Program-made: the position numbers and the translations under genes
The notes under the pieces: generated by a model
Database searches by the model: none
The model's input: the letters and a program-made list of their open reading frames with translations, nothing else
What the model was told of the DNA's origin: nothing
Source of the DNA: Cylindrospermum sp. FACHB-282
Lineage (GTDB): Bacteria; Cyanobacteriota; Cyanobacteriia; Cyanobacteriales; Nostocaceae
Reading direction: 5' to 3'
Assembly (NCBI RefSeq): GCF_014697195.1
Contig: NZ_JACJRJ010000019.1
Coordinates: 1 to 64,000, forward strand
Length of the DNA: 64,000 nt
In this document: positions 43,769 through 54,267 of the stretch, piece after piece
Layout: every line of letters begins with the position of its first letter
Numbering within the stretch: the stretch's first letter is position 1

Positions 43769-45244
43769 TCAAATATTCTTGAGAGAACTAATGCTAGGAG
43801 CAAAGAAGTATTCACCACCCTTAAGGTGTACCCAAAGTTGAAAGTTAAATCCTGGTTTTGTTTCTGGTTCTCCCCACTTTATCGGCCATTTTTGATTTCT
43901 CGCATCAGGAGCAGCTTGACCAATAATCGGATCTGTCCCCACATTAACTTGAACAAAATTGTTGGGATTAGACCAAGCTGCTTGGATGAAATTAAATTGA
44001 TTTTCAATGTCAGCTTGAAAGCACAAAAACAATAATCCTGAACCAGTGCTTGTTGCTTTGCTAAGGTCAGATTCTCCATAACTGATTCCACGACGAGCAA
44101 TCCTGTGATTTCTTTCTTTTTCCAAAGCTTGCTCAAAACTTTCCCCAGAGGAAACTACTCTTCCTGTATCTCCTCTAGGGTTAGATTTACGAACGTGACT
44201 ATGAAATGGGCATTTTAACGCCTGTTGATCATCACTATAATCGAAATTATTTGTTTCATCTTTAGCTGGTGTACTTGAAAGTGTCAATGGGGTTCCATCA
44301 CGGAAGCGTCCCATGGTTAATGCTCCAGCTAATTCTTGATCTATATCCCCTAACTCCTTAGCGAGGAATGCTTGAGCATCACGGAAGGCATTTACATCTT
44401 GTTCAAGTTTGCGATAAACTAAATAACTGCCATAACTATCTTCTAGCTTACCGTTAGGATCTTTAGCCAAAAGAAGACTGAGAGGAGCACGAGGATTCCA
44501 TTTAGAATCCAATTCCTTAATCAACTCCTGAATCGCCTCCTCACTCAAGTTAGGATTAGACTCCCTAATTTTTTTGATTTCGATATTTCTGACTCTTTCG
44601 ATATCTCTTTTCAGAAACAAAGGTTGACTAATACCATCAATAAAACCAAAGTGTTCGATGATATCTCCATTGTCATTTCTGAGAATAAAACCATTCTCTC
44701 TGTGAACAACTTGAGCTAATTGTTCCAGTTGTTCAGTAATATAATCAATTGCTAGTTGTAGTTTTTCCAAACTATCATCTGCTATCAGCAATAAAGCATG
44801 AATTTCTCCTTGTAGTCCTGTGTCCCATTCTTCAATAACTGGATCACCTAACAAGTTTCTGACAGCATCATTTTTCATGCCAAAGCGAAAAGGTTGATCG
44901 CCCGGAATTTGAAAAGGTTTGAATTCCAAAAATTCATAACCCTTACGCGAGAGAAAGAAGTTGATAAATAGATCACCTGCGATTTTTGCCTTTCGGAATC
45001 TTACCGCATCTGTTGCCTGTTTCTGAGCAGATGTTACATTTTGAGCAAAAATTTTAATCCATTCTTTTAATGGCTGGACTTGATTGGGTTTGAACTGTAA
45101 AAACAAATGTACAGTATGGTCTCGTCCATGTCCTCTGAGAATATTTCCCTGCAAATCACTGAGCAATTCTGCATATTTACCAGGAATCTCAGTGTCAATA
45201 CCTTCTGCTGGTATTTCTTGCAAATCTTCTTCTGTTAGTGCCAT
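43769..45244 (-). CDS. DyP-type heme peroxidase
   Basis: The 491-residue dye-decolourising peroxidase has the diagnostic distal GFIDGISQP motif (Gly200-Gly204; catalytic Asp203), a conserved Arg region and the probable proximal heme ligand His350 in CPFHSHVRKSNP, with NPRGD after it. It oxidises phenolic and dye substrates with H2O2. No Sec or Tat signal is seen. The length and the insert between the motifs (helical, lysine-rich) resemble the larger D-class of fungi more than short bacterial DyPs. An oxidase gene that should generate H2O2 lies 84 nt upstream on the same strand. Confidence 0.93.
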   Translation of the reverse strand: MALTEEDLQEIPAEGIDTEIPGKYAELLSDLQGNILRGHGRDHTVHLFLQFKPNQVQPLKEWIKIFAQNVTSAQKQATDAVRFRKAKIAGDLFINFFLSRKGYEFLEFKPFQIPGDQPFRFGMKNDAVRNLLGDPVIEEWDTGLQGEIHALLLIADDSLEKLQLAIDYITEQLEQLAQVVHRENGFILRNDNGDIIEHFGFIDGISQPLFLKRDIERVRNIEIKKIRESNPNLSEEAIQELIKELDSKWNPRAPLSLLLAKDPNGKLEDSYGSYLVYRKLEQDVNAFRDAQAFLAKELGDIDQELAGALTMGRFRDGTPLTLSSTPAKDETNNFDYSDDQQALKCPFHSHVRKSNPRGDTGRVVSSGESFEQALEKERNHRIARRGISYGESDLSKATSTGSGLLFLCFQADIENQFNFIQAAWSNPNNFVQVNVGTDPIIGQAAPDARNQKWPIKWGEPETKPGFNFQLWVHLKGGEYFFAPSISSLKNI

Positions 45245-45328
45245 TGTCTTGAATTCCTATTTCTAAGTTTGTTGTCACACTGTTACTGTATTTAATAACA
45301 GCAACAGTGGATTTAAAGCGGAATGTGC

Positions 45329-47302
45329 CTATGCTTCTAGTTTCACGATCTTGGCTTGGGAAGGCTTGCCAATATCATTGACGTAAAACAGCATATAATA
45401 GCCAGTTGGATACAGATTGGCATTTGTTGGAGCGGTGAAATTGATTGTAGAATTATCTGCTGATATATTCTCAATCTTTAAATCTGCTAACCGTTGTCCA
45501 TAATCAAAAGAGTGAGTACCTGAACTCAATTTAATCAGAACAAGAGAGCCTGTGCTAGTAGCATTTTTGAGTGAAATTGTGCTTGATTTTCCGTATTGAA
45601 GCTTTTCAGAAGCTGTGACAATTTCTGGACGCAGTCCAGATGTGAGTAGATAAGGTGGAGTAAAAATCTCTGCTTGCCAAATTTCTGCTGGGACGAATGG
45701 CTCTGTATCACCATCTACAAAGTAAGTATCAGGAGCTTGGTAATACTTGTCTAGATCGAATGGTACAACGTTCCCTGATTTGTCTTTCAGTTGGGGTATT
45801 GTGTAGTAATTCTGAGTGTCTGGTAAAACGTCAACATGAACTGTTCCGTTTTCTTCCCTAGCTGCACGACTAGGATTACCACCAATGATTAATACACGAG
45901 CATCAGGTAATAAGATAGCATTGTTATGATAGAGCCTAGGGAATTTACCAGGATTCATCGTTTCAGTTTTATAGCCACCTGGTGATAACTTATCAGCAGT
46001 CATCAACAGTGGCTCGTGAATAGCCTTGTATTCCCCATATTCACCACCATTGATTGCCAAGATTTGTTTAGTGGGTAGAATCACAGCCTGATTCATCGCA
46101 TGAGGCTGATCAAAATACTCAGGATATATTTTCCATTCTCCATTTGGCTCACCGCTAATTTTTGGTGAAGACCAACGTTCTAAACTTTGGGCAATTCTGA
46201 CTCCTTTGGCTTTTAAACCATCATTGTAGCTACCCAAATAAGGACGACCATAATTAATGTCATTGGTACCAATGAGACCTCCCATTAGCAAGACATCTCC
46301 TTCGTAATTTGGATCTAGCAGTCCAGTTCCATAAACTTTGGATATAGCCTTTCTGTCGGGGCCAACTTCAAAACTTACACTAAATTTCCCCAGACTATCC
46401 TGCTTAATTGACATTAAATAGGTTTTGTTGCTTTCGTGGAGTTCCAGTGGAAATTTACCTGCACCATCACCTGTAATCAACAACCTACCATCAGCAGTGG
46501 GAAAAACACGGGGGTAGAGATCGATACTATCGTAAGCATCTATGGTTCTGGAAACTGGTTGATTGTTGTAGATGTAATTATCTTGGTAGGTAAATTTGGT
46601 GTTGAAGGGGCTATTCTCTACGTAGGTCAGATCAATATACTGAAACTTCTTAGTTACAGGATCGTAGATTTCAATTGAAGGTGTGATTTGATTCGGTTTG
46701 TCAAATTTTAAACCCGAAAAAATGACAAGTTTTCCGTCTGCTAAAGCTATAGGACTAGGATACCAACGTCCTTCCCTTAACTGACCAACAGTAGTCCAGG
46801 TTTTGTTTTGCCAGTTATATAAGTTGGTTTGTTTTGAGCCTTCAAACTTTTCTCCTGGGTAGTAGCGATTTGAGCCACTAATAAAAAGAATGTTGCCATC
46901 TGATAAATGCACATTTGCTGAACAAAAAGGATCATTACTTTGTCCATTTTGTACAGCAGGAGGTGATGCAATTCGTTCAAATGTACTGGTTTTAGGGTCA
47001 AATAAGGCTGAATGATTGACTACTGCATAATCAGTTCCCTTGACCCCATCTATAAATTTGTTACCAGTTTCAGTTTTCTCTAAAGTGTTGCGATTACTGC
47101 TGCCATTGACAATTAATACTTTGCCGTTAGGTAACAGTGAAGTATGAACAGCTTGCATCCAATCTGCTTTATTTGTGGGTAATGGTACTGTTTGCCATTC
47201 CCCCTTGCTTACACTAACCGTATCAGCTCTGACAAGGTCTGGATTAATCATTAATCCTAAACAGGTCAGTAGAATTATGAGAAATGTAATTTTTTTCTTC
47301 AT
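45329..47302 (-). CDS. Galactose/glyoxal oxidase-like copper-radical oxidase with DUF1929 domain
   Basis: The 657-residue precursor has a Sec signal peptide (cleavage after about residue 26, VRADT). Kelch-type beta-propeller sequence carries the copper-radical oxidase ligand set: Cys127 (DPFCSA), Tyr181 (RWYPSP), Tyr458-His459 (RLYHNN) and His597 (GTHSFD). Cys-Tyr crosslink, axial Tyr and two His are as in galactose and glyoxal oxidases. The C-terminal part (from ~555) is the DUF1929/immunoglobulin-like domain. Such enzymes oxidise alcohols or aldehydes and release H2O2. It is followed by a DyP peroxidase gene in the same direction. Confidence 0.9.
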   Translation of the reverse strand: MKKKITFLIILLTCLGLMINPDLVRADTVSVSKGEWQTVPLPTNKADWMQAVHTSLLPNGKVLIVNGSSNRNTLEKTETGNKFIDGVKGTDYAVVNHSALFDPKTSTFERIASPPAVQNGQSNDPFCSANVHLSDGNILFISGSNRYYPGEKFEGSKQTNLYNWQNKTWTTVGQLREGRWYPSPIALADGKLVIFSGLKFDKPNQITPSIEIYDPVTKKFQYIDLTYVENSPFNTKFTYQDNYIYNNQPVSRTIDAYDSIDLYPRVFPTADGRLLITGDGAGKFPLELHESNKTYLMSIKQDSLGKFSVSFEVGPDRKAISKVYGTGLLDPNYEGDVLLMGGLIGTNDINYGRPYLGSYNDGLKAKGVRIAQSLERWSSPKISGEPNGEWKIYPEYFDQPHAMNQAVILPTKQILAINGGEYGEYKAIHEPLLMTADKLSPGGYKTETMNPGKFPRLYHNNAILLPDARVLIIGGNPSRAAREENGTVHVDVLPDTQNYYTIPQLKDKSGNVVPFDLDKYYQAPDTYFVDGDTEPFVPAEIWQAEIFTPPYLLTSGLRPEIVTASEKLQYGKSSTISLKNATSTGSLVLIKLSSGTHSFDYGQRLADLKIENISADNSTINFTAPTNANLYPTGYYMLFYVNDIGKPSQAKIVKLEA

Positions 47303-48474
47303 TGACTCTCAACTTTGAAGTAATTTGGCAAAAAAACACAGCAAAATAATAGCGGTACTGACAATAAAGCCTCAATACTTTTGCAAAACAGTATTAATGC
47401 TTTTCAAGTACTCACTGTTGTGGATAGCGTCAGAGCAAATTAGAAGTTATTCTGCTAGCTGTCTGGTCGCATATTTAGGGTTATTAAAGGTACATAATGT
47501 TTGAGGAATCGATATGTTGGATTGGGTATGACAATCAGATATACCGTGAAGGCAGAGTTTTCTAAATCACTGGGTTTTTCACTGAAAAAGTTGTCAGAGT
47601 GGGATGGTCTTAATTGGTTGCCAGACGCGTGTCTTAAGATTTATTTGCCCAATATATTAATTGTTTTAATTGGACTTAAACAAATCAGTAAGATAGCAAG
47701 GTTTATTAATGCCTATTCTGAGATATACGACAGATTGTCAAACAAAAGATGATATCTTTATATTTTTTAATACTTTTTTAACTAAAATGCTAAAGCTATA
47801 AAGCTACGACATTGTAACAATAGACAATACGTGTAAATAGAAATAAATTTGTTTTTCTTTTGTTAAATAAAACTTTCAAGTCTTGATTGAACATAATTTT
47901 AATTGTTGTTTAAAAAGTAAAAATAATTTTGATTATTTAAAATATATTTACTAAGTTTTATAAAATTTGCGGTTTTGTTTTCAAAGAAAATAACAAGTAG
48001 GACTTAGGCATTGACAAAAAATGGTAAATATGAACATCAGTTTTATTGATTGAAAGTCCTATAAATTCTGCGTTAGGGAATGCACGCTACGGGGAAAGTT
48101 GCATAAAGAGACCCATTCAAAAAGCCTGAAAATAGGGTAAATTTTTACTGTGGGTAAGTTCTAACAAGTTAAAAGTAAAAAATCCTTTGAATTTATTCAT
48201 AAAAATTCAGGTGGCTCAAGATTCTTGCCTTTGTTGAATTTTGCCTTTTGAACTGGATTAGAGTTAATATATTTGCTATATTTTATACTTGTAAGTATGT
48301 AACTACAAAAATACATAAAATTTTCGGAAAGCCGACACTTGTGGTTTAGCAGCAAAACTTAACACAGGTGCTAGTCAAGACTTTTTTCTATATGTATCCG
48401 CGCTTTGGTAGACTTGAAAACTGATATGGCCAGAGAAAACGGCGGAAATTCAAGCAGTTGAGAGGGCAGACTCT
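47303..48474. other. Long intergenic region, no convincing gene
   Basis: About 1170 nt, very AT-rich (notably 47750-48000), between the divergent oxidase gene and glpX. A weak 83-codon frame at 47501-47752 has no domain support. A gcgttagggaatgcacgctacggggaa repeat at about 48071-48097 also occurs near 51402-51424. It probably contains the promoters of both genes. Confidence 0.4.
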
Positions 48475-49512
<1,038 letters not shown>

Positions 49513-49576
49513 TCATTAGGCATTGGTAATAGGTAATTGGGGATTGGTAATTGGGGGAAGAGAAGAAAAGCTATAA

Positions 49577-49655
49577 CCCATTACCCATTACCCATTACCC
49601 ATTACCCATTACCCATTACCCATTACCCATTACCCATTACCCATTACCCATTACC
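49577..49655. repeat. Tandem heptamer (cccatta)~11
   Basis: About eleven exact copies of cccatta (period 7) end 10 nt before the hemA start codon. It is the largest STRR-type array in the window and would replace most of the hemA leader. Confidence 0.95.
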
Positions 49656-49665
49656 AATTTAAGAA

Positions 49666-50952
49666 ATGAATATTGCAGTGGTGGGGTTAAGCCATAAAAC
49701 AGCCCCAGTAGAAATCAGGGAAAAGCTGAGTATTCCAGAGCCACAGACTGAAAGTGCGATCGCCCAACTCCTCAGCTGTTCCCATATTGACGAAGTCGCA
49801 GTACTTAGCACTTGTAACCGTCTGGAAATTTACATCGTTACCAGTGAAGCCAACCAAGGTGTGAGACAAGTTATTCAGTTTCTGGCTGAATACAGCAAAT
49901 TACCAGTTGTACCTTTGCGACAACACCTGTTTACATTACTCCATGATGATGCCGTGATGCATATCATGCGGGTAGCGGCTGGGTTAGATAGTCTCGTACT
50001 CGGCGAAGGTCAAATTCTGGCTCAGGTGAAAAATACTCATAAACTGGGGCAGCAATACAGCGGTATAAAAACCATTCTGAATCGATTATTTAAACAAGCG
50101 CTGACATCTGGTAAGCGGGTTCGCACCGAAACCAGTATTGGCACTGGTGCTGTCTCCATCAGTTCGGCAGCTGTGGAGTTAGCCCAGATGAAAGTCAAAA
50201 ATTTAGCTGCTTACCGTGTGGCAATTTTGGGTGCGGGTAAAATGTCTCGGCTGCTGGTACAACACCTGATTTCTAAAGGGGCTGGGCAAATTACCATTGT
50301 CAATCGCTCTCGCGAACGGGCAGCAGAATTGACGAAGTTGTTCCCAGATCAACCGATTCAAATCCATCTGCTCTCGGAAATGATGTCTGTAATTGCCGAA
50401 AGCGATATTGTATTTACTAGTACTTCAGCTACAGAGCCGATACTTGACCGCGCCAAGTTGGAAATGGTTTTAGAACCGAAGCAATCTCTAATGTTATTTG
50501 ATATTTCTGTGCCGCGTAATGTGGATGCAGATGTAAATGATCTGGCAAATGTGCAGGCGTTTAATGTGGATGATTTGAAGGCGGTAGTCGCGCAAAACTA
50601 CGAAAGTCGCCGGAAAATGGCATTAGAAGCCGAGAAAATTTTAGATGAAGAAGTAGCAGCTTTTGATATTTGGTGGCGCAGTCTAGAAACTGTTTCTACC
50701 ATCAGCTGTCTACGGAACAAGATCGAAACTATCCGCGAACAAGAACTAGAAAAGGCTTTGTCGCGCTTGGGTTCGGAGTTTGGCGAGAAACACCAAGAAG
50801 TTATCGAGGCGCTGACACGGGGTATTGTGAATAAAATTTTACATGACCCGATGGTGCAATTACGAGCGCAACAGGATGTAGAAGCGCGAAGACGTTGTAT
50901 GCAGACTCTGCAAATGTTGTTTAACTTAGATGCAGAAGAGCAGTTTAGCTGA
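49666..50952 (+). CDS. hemA: Glutamyl-tRNA reductase
   Basis: The 428-residue enzyme reduces glutamyl-tRNA to glutamate-1-semialdehyde, the first step of tetrapyrrole synthesis for chlorophyll, heme and phycobilins. The catalytic cysteine is Cys50 in STCNRLEIY; the conserved [17 protein letters not shown] segment is at about 106-122, the NADPH-binding GAGKMSRL near 189-196 and the C-terminal dimerisation helices follow. Start ATG at 49666 lies immediately after a cccatta tandem array, and only aagaa precedes it as a weak purine-rich signal. The gene is monocistronic. Confidence 0.97.
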   Translation: MNIAVVGLSHKTAPVEIREKLSIPEPQTESAIAQLLSCSHIDEVAVLSTCNRLEIYIVTSEANQGVRQVIQFLAEYSKLPVVPLRQHLFTLLHDDAVMHIMRVAAGLDSLVLGEGQILAQVKNTHKLGQQYSGIKTILNRLFKQALTSGKRVRTETSIGTGAVSISSAAVELAQMKVKNLAAYRVAILGAGKMSRLLVQHLISKGAGQITIVNRSRERAAELTKLFPDQPIQIHLLSEMMSVIAESDIVFTSTSATEPILDRAKLEMVLEPKQSLMLFDISVPRNVDADVNDLANVQAFNVDDLKAVVAQNYESRRKMALEAEKILDEEVAAFDIWWRSLETVSTISCLRNKIETIREQELEKALSRLGSEFGEKHQEVIEALTRGIVNKILHDPMVQLRAQQDVEARRRCMQTLQMLFNLDAEEQFS

Positions 50953-51181
50953 AATCCACGGCTATTATCATTGGTGCGTTAGCTTCATTTCTAACGCATC
51001 AACACCACATTTGTTTGCTACCTGTCATAGGGATTAACAAAGACAGGTATTGAATTAATAATTTGGCGTTGCTGATTAAAAATATGAATATGTGTCACGC
51101 AAAGGCGCAAAGGCGCAAAGAATCAAGCTTAAAAACGTTGAATTTCCCAATTTGATATTCTAATTCAGCAACGCCAATAAT

Positions 51182-51287
51182 TTAAGCTAAAACTTCCTGT
51201 GCATTTTTAAAAGCTTCTTCGTAAGTTTCACCGTCAACCACCCACCACTAATCGGAGTACCGATATTATTGTGTAATGATAATTCAT
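51182..51287 (-). pseudogene. HicB-like antitoxin remnant
   Basis: On the minus strand an ATG at 51285-51287 starts MNYHYTII, a typical HicB beginning, and overlaps a preceding short frame by 4 nt. About 50 nt further, in another frame and after a TAG, come the HicB-like WWVVDGETYEEAFKNAQEVLA segment (split here as WWVVDG and ETYEEAFKNA) and a stop. A frameshift or small deletion plus a stop therefore break the gene. The 28-codon frame upstream (MKPYQDKDVNNALKK...) may be its truncated partner. The rest of 50953-51545 holds no gene; it includes gcaaaggcgcaaag and the gcgttagggaacgcacgctac repeat. Confidence 0.55.
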
Positions 51288-51545
51288 TCTTTTTCTTCCT
51301 CTTGAGCTTTTTGAACCTCTGCGATTTTTTTGAGTGCGTTATTAACGTCTTTGTCCTGGTAAGGTTTCACATAATTTATTGATAATGAATAAATAAATAT
51401 TCGTGCGTTAGGGAACGCACGCTACTTAATGAAGCATTACGCTTTCATCATGAAGAAACGTAGACCGAAGGGCGTGCCGCAGACTACCGCAGAGGGCAGG
51501 GAGAAATAAGAGTTTGGGAGAGTTTTTGCGTAAGTCCTATGAAGT

Positions 51546-52319
51546 TTATTGTCCTAAATATGCCTCTAGAACTTTGGTGTTTTTTTGAATTTCTGCGGGA
51601 GTACCTACAGCTAAATTTTGTCCTTCGGCGAGTACCCAAACGCGATCGCACAATGACATAATCAAATCCATATTGTGTTCAATAATCAGAAAGGTCATGC
51701 CGTCGCGGCGGTTCCAACTGATAATGCGATCGCATATATCGTCAATTAATTTAGGATTCACCCCCGCCGCAGGTTCATCTAGCAAAATCAACTTGGGGTT
51801 AGTCATCAGCGCCCTTCCCATTTCCAGCAGCTTGCGTTGTCCACCAGACAAACTACCGGCATAATCTTGGGCTTTTTTCTCCAAACCCACAGACTCTAAC
51901 AAAAACATCCCCCGTTCTTTGAGTTCCTTTTCTTCCTTCGCAACAATGTGTGGTTGCAACTGCACTTGCCAAAAATTCTCACCTGTTTGTTTTTGGGCCG
52001 CCAGCAGCATATTTTCTAACACCGACAACCGCGAAAGCGTCCGGGCTACCTGAAAGGTGCGGACTAATCCCTGCTGGGCGATTTGGTATGGTTGCAGCTG
52101 GTGAATTGGTTCACCGTCAAAAATCACTCGCCCTTTATCTGGACGAATGAAATTAGAGAGTAAGTTAAATAAAGTGGTTTTACCGGCACCATTGGGGCCA
52201 ATCAACCCAGTAATGCTGCCTTTAGCCACCTCAATGTTAGCGTCATTGACTGCTTTGATGCCGCCAAAGCCTTTACAAAGTCCAGTGGCGGCTAATAGGG
52301 GAAGTTGGTTATTTACCAA
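51546..52319 (-). CDS. Branched-chain amino acid-type ABC transporter, ATP-binding protein
   Basis: The 257-residue ATPase of the LivG class has Walker A GPNGAGKT, signature LSGGQRKLLEMGRAL and Walker B LILLDEPAAGVNP, plus the LivG-type C-terminal part (DRVWVLAEGQ). It energises uptake of hydrophobic amino acids in this family; the Anabaena NatA system is related. Its start overlaps the end of the permease gene by 11 nt (52309-52319), so the two are translated together. The second ATPase (LivF), second permease (LivH) and binding-protein genes are not present in the window. Confidence 0.88.
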   Translation of the reverse strand: MVNNQLPLLAATGLCKGFGGIKAVNDANIEVAKGSITGLIGPNGAGKTTLFNLLSNFIRPDKGRVIFDGEPIHQLQPYQIAQQGLVRTFQVARTLSRLSVLENMLLAAQKQTGENFWQVQLQPHIVAKEEKELKERGMFLLESVGLEKKAQDYAGSLSGGQRKLLEMGRALMTNPKLILLDEPAAGVNPKLIDDICDRIISWNRRDGMTFLIIEHNMDLIMSLCDRVWVLAEGQNLAVGTPAEIQKNTKVLEAYLGQ

Positions 52320-53439
52320 GGGTGAGTTCCTCCTTTTTCCCTAAGATACCTTGAGGACGCCAAATCATCAGTACCATTAAAATAAAACCGATGACCATAA
52401 TGCGAAATGCACCGAGACGGGCTTCATCTAGGGGAATGATTTGCGGTAAAACTTCCCGCGTGATGGCATCATAAGCAAAGAAAATCACCGCGCCTAAGAG
52501 AGTCCCGATATTATTGCCAGAACCGCCTAAAATCACCATAATCCAAGCGTCAAAGGTAAGTTGCGGTTGAAAATTATCTGGGTAAATGGCGCTGAGTTGC
52601 CAAGCAAAGAAAGCACCAGCGATGCCTGCGATCGCACCCCCAAGCATGAGGGATTGCACTTTGTACCAAAAAACGTTTTTACCCATAGCCTTGGGTATTT
52701 CTTCATCTTCACGGATAGCTTTGAGGACTCTACCCCAAGGCGATCGCACTAAAATTTCCAAACGCCAAAAAACAAAGGCTAATACCAACAGCACCAACAG
52801 CATCAAACCTGCTTTGGGGTTGTAGTTATACAGGGCGATCACTCCAGAAACATAAATCGCCGTTACTAGAACTCCGAAAATCAACCCCACGATCAAGCGC
52901 GAGGTGAATTCTGCCTTGCTAACTTTCTTAGCCGCATCTTGAATCTGGGATAATTGGCTAGAGCGAACCCACCTGAATAGGGAATATAAGGTGATTAACA
53001 TTAGCAGCGATAACAGCCCAATCATCACCAGTCTGAAAAACAAATTAGGGGTTGTGGATAGGGGGATAGTATAACTTTGGATGCCAAAAGCCCCAGATAT
53101 CCAGGTATCACCTACGGGTAATTCCTGATTGTTAATCACCAACCGAATCAGTTCCCCCACACCAACAGTGACAATTGACAGATAATCTTCTCGTAAGCGC
53201 AGAGTCGCAAAACCAATTACCAAGCCCAAGATAGCGGCAACGACTGCCCCAATTATAGCTGACAGCAAAAGAGGGACTCCCTTGAAACTTAACAAGACGG
53301 TGGTATATGCTCCCAAGGTCATGAAAGCAATGTGACCAAAATTAATTAACCCTGTAAAGCCCCACTGGAGATTGAGTCCCAGTCCGAACAGAGCAAAAAT
53401 TGCCGTAGAAATTGCCAGAAAAACCAGATAATCAACCAT
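52309..53439 (-). CDS. Branched-chain amino acid-type ABC transporter permease (LivM-like)
   Basis: The 376-residue inner-membrane permease has about ten hydrophobic segments. It carries LivM features: GLNLQWGFTGLINFGHIAFMTLGAY near 21-45 and the EAA-like LGLVIGFATLRLREDYLSIVTVGVGELIRL around 70-99. The C-terminal GGSGNNIGTLLGAVIF segment (about 306-321) is the GG-loop typical of LivM/LivH permeases. A soluble insertion (about 165-195, with a charged helix) is longer than usual. It is the first gene of the pair with the LivG-like ATPase. The substrate is inferred from family only. Confidence 0.88.
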   Translation of the reverse strand: MVDYLVFLAISTAIFALFGLGLNLQWGFTGLINFGHIAFMTLGAYTTVLLSFKGVPLLLSAIIGAVVAAILGLVIGFATLRLREDYLSIVTVGVGELIRLVINNQELPVGDTWISGAFGIQSYTIPLSTTPNLFFRLVMIGLLSLLMLITLYSLFRWVRSSQLSQIQDAAKKVSKAEFTSRLIVGLIFGVLVTAIYVSGVIALYNYNPKAGLMLLVLLVLAFVFWRLEILVRSPWGRVLKAIREDEEIPKAMGKNVFWYKVQSLMLGGAIAGIAGAFFAWQLSAIYPDNFQPQLTFDAWIMVILGGSGNNIGTLLGAVIFFAYDAITREVLPQIIPLDEARLGAFRIMVIGFILMVLMIWRPQGILGKKEELTLGK

Positions 53440-53648
53440 ACTTAAGTTAGAACGTATAATTACTTAAACTATTAAGATTCAGGGAATGGCAGAGACAGGG
53501 AAACTACGGAAATAGTTTTTCTTGTCTGATTAAACACCCAACAGGGGAATAAATTTGTAGTGTAGCTTGGGGATAATGCGGTAATCCCATGATCCAGAGC
53601 TAATTTTTTGGGAAAACTATTGTTGTCGAGTTGGGGGTAATCAATTAT

Positions 53649-53846
53649 ATGAATTTGCTGCGGATTAGAATGCATCACTTAATCGAGCAGTTGGCTGATG
53701 AGGATCTACAAAGCGTTTGGGGGGTTGTTCAAGGTTTGTATTTTGATGTTTATATGCTGAAAGCGATAGAACAAGTCAGGCGATCGCAACAGCCGTGGGA
53801 CATCTTAACCCATGAAGAGGCGCTACGACTGTTAATGTTTTTATGA
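53649..53846 (+). CDS. Putative antitoxin of a type II toxin-antitoxin pair
   Basis: The 65-residue helical protein starts with MNLLRIRMHHLIEQLADEDL, then WGVVQGLYFDVYMLKAIEQ and a short THEEALRLL tail. This is typical of small cyanobacterial antitoxins (LxxLIEQLxxEDLxxVW pattern). ATG at 53649 is chosen because the family begins near this point; upstream TTG (53631) is less likely. It is followed 59 nt later by a RelE-like toxin gene, giving the usual antitoxin-first order. DNA-binding has not been checked. Confidence 0.72.
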   Translation: MNLLRIRMHHLIEQLADEDLQSVWGVVQGLYFDVYMLKAIEQVRRSQQPWDILTHEEALRLLMFL

Positions 53847-53905
53847 ATCAGGTCACTGTCGATTTAGGGCCAGTAGCACTTAAGTATTGGTTAAGGTAGG
53901 CAAGA

Positions 53906-54163
53906 GTGAATCTGGAAGTCCGCTATGCCAGGTCTTTTTTAATAGACCTGAGGGGTTTAGAGCCTGCTGCCTACGAGCGGGTGTATAGTTTTGTGTTTAT
54001 TGATTTAGCTGAAAAGTGGCAACCTCATTACCTCCCAGAATTGCGACAATTGGATAATGAGGGGATTTTTTATCGCTTTACCATCGATAATTATCTTATA
54101 GGCATAGAAATTAGGGGTGAAATCGTCAAGTTTTTGCGTGTCATCCCTATGCCAGATGTCTAG
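53906..54163 (+). CDS. RelE/ParE-like toxin
   Basis: The 85-residue protein has the RelE/ParE fold order: a beta strand (LEVRYARSFLIDLRGL), two helices, then the RelE-like C-terminal strands YRFTIDNYLIGIEIRGE and FLRVIPM. RelE-type toxins cleave mRNA at the ribosome; ParE-type poison gyrase. Which type this is cannot be decided, as the key catalytic residues of RelE are not clearly all present. The start is GTG, preceded by aaggtaggcaag. It pairs with the small gene 59 nt upstream. Confidence 0.8.
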   Translation: MNLEVRYARSFLIDLRGLEPAAYERVYSFVFIDLAEKWQPHYLPELRQLDNEGIFYRFTIDNYLIGIEIRGEIVKFLRVIPMPDV

Positions 54164-54267
54164 GGTGAGGATTTTTCCAAGACTTAAAACTGTATAAGAC
54201 AAAGCAGGGATCGCCAGAGCCTTACATTAAACTGGTTTTTGACAAACACTTTACTTGAGATTTCCCT

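Noticed and set aside
47501-47752. 83-codon plus-strand frame between the oxidase gene and glpX
   Set aside because: The sequence lacks a known motif and lies in an AT-rich repeat-bearing gap; a real small gene cannot be excluded.
49577-49655. CRISPR array
   Set aside because: The repeat unit is 7 nt, without spacers; it is a tandem heptamer array.
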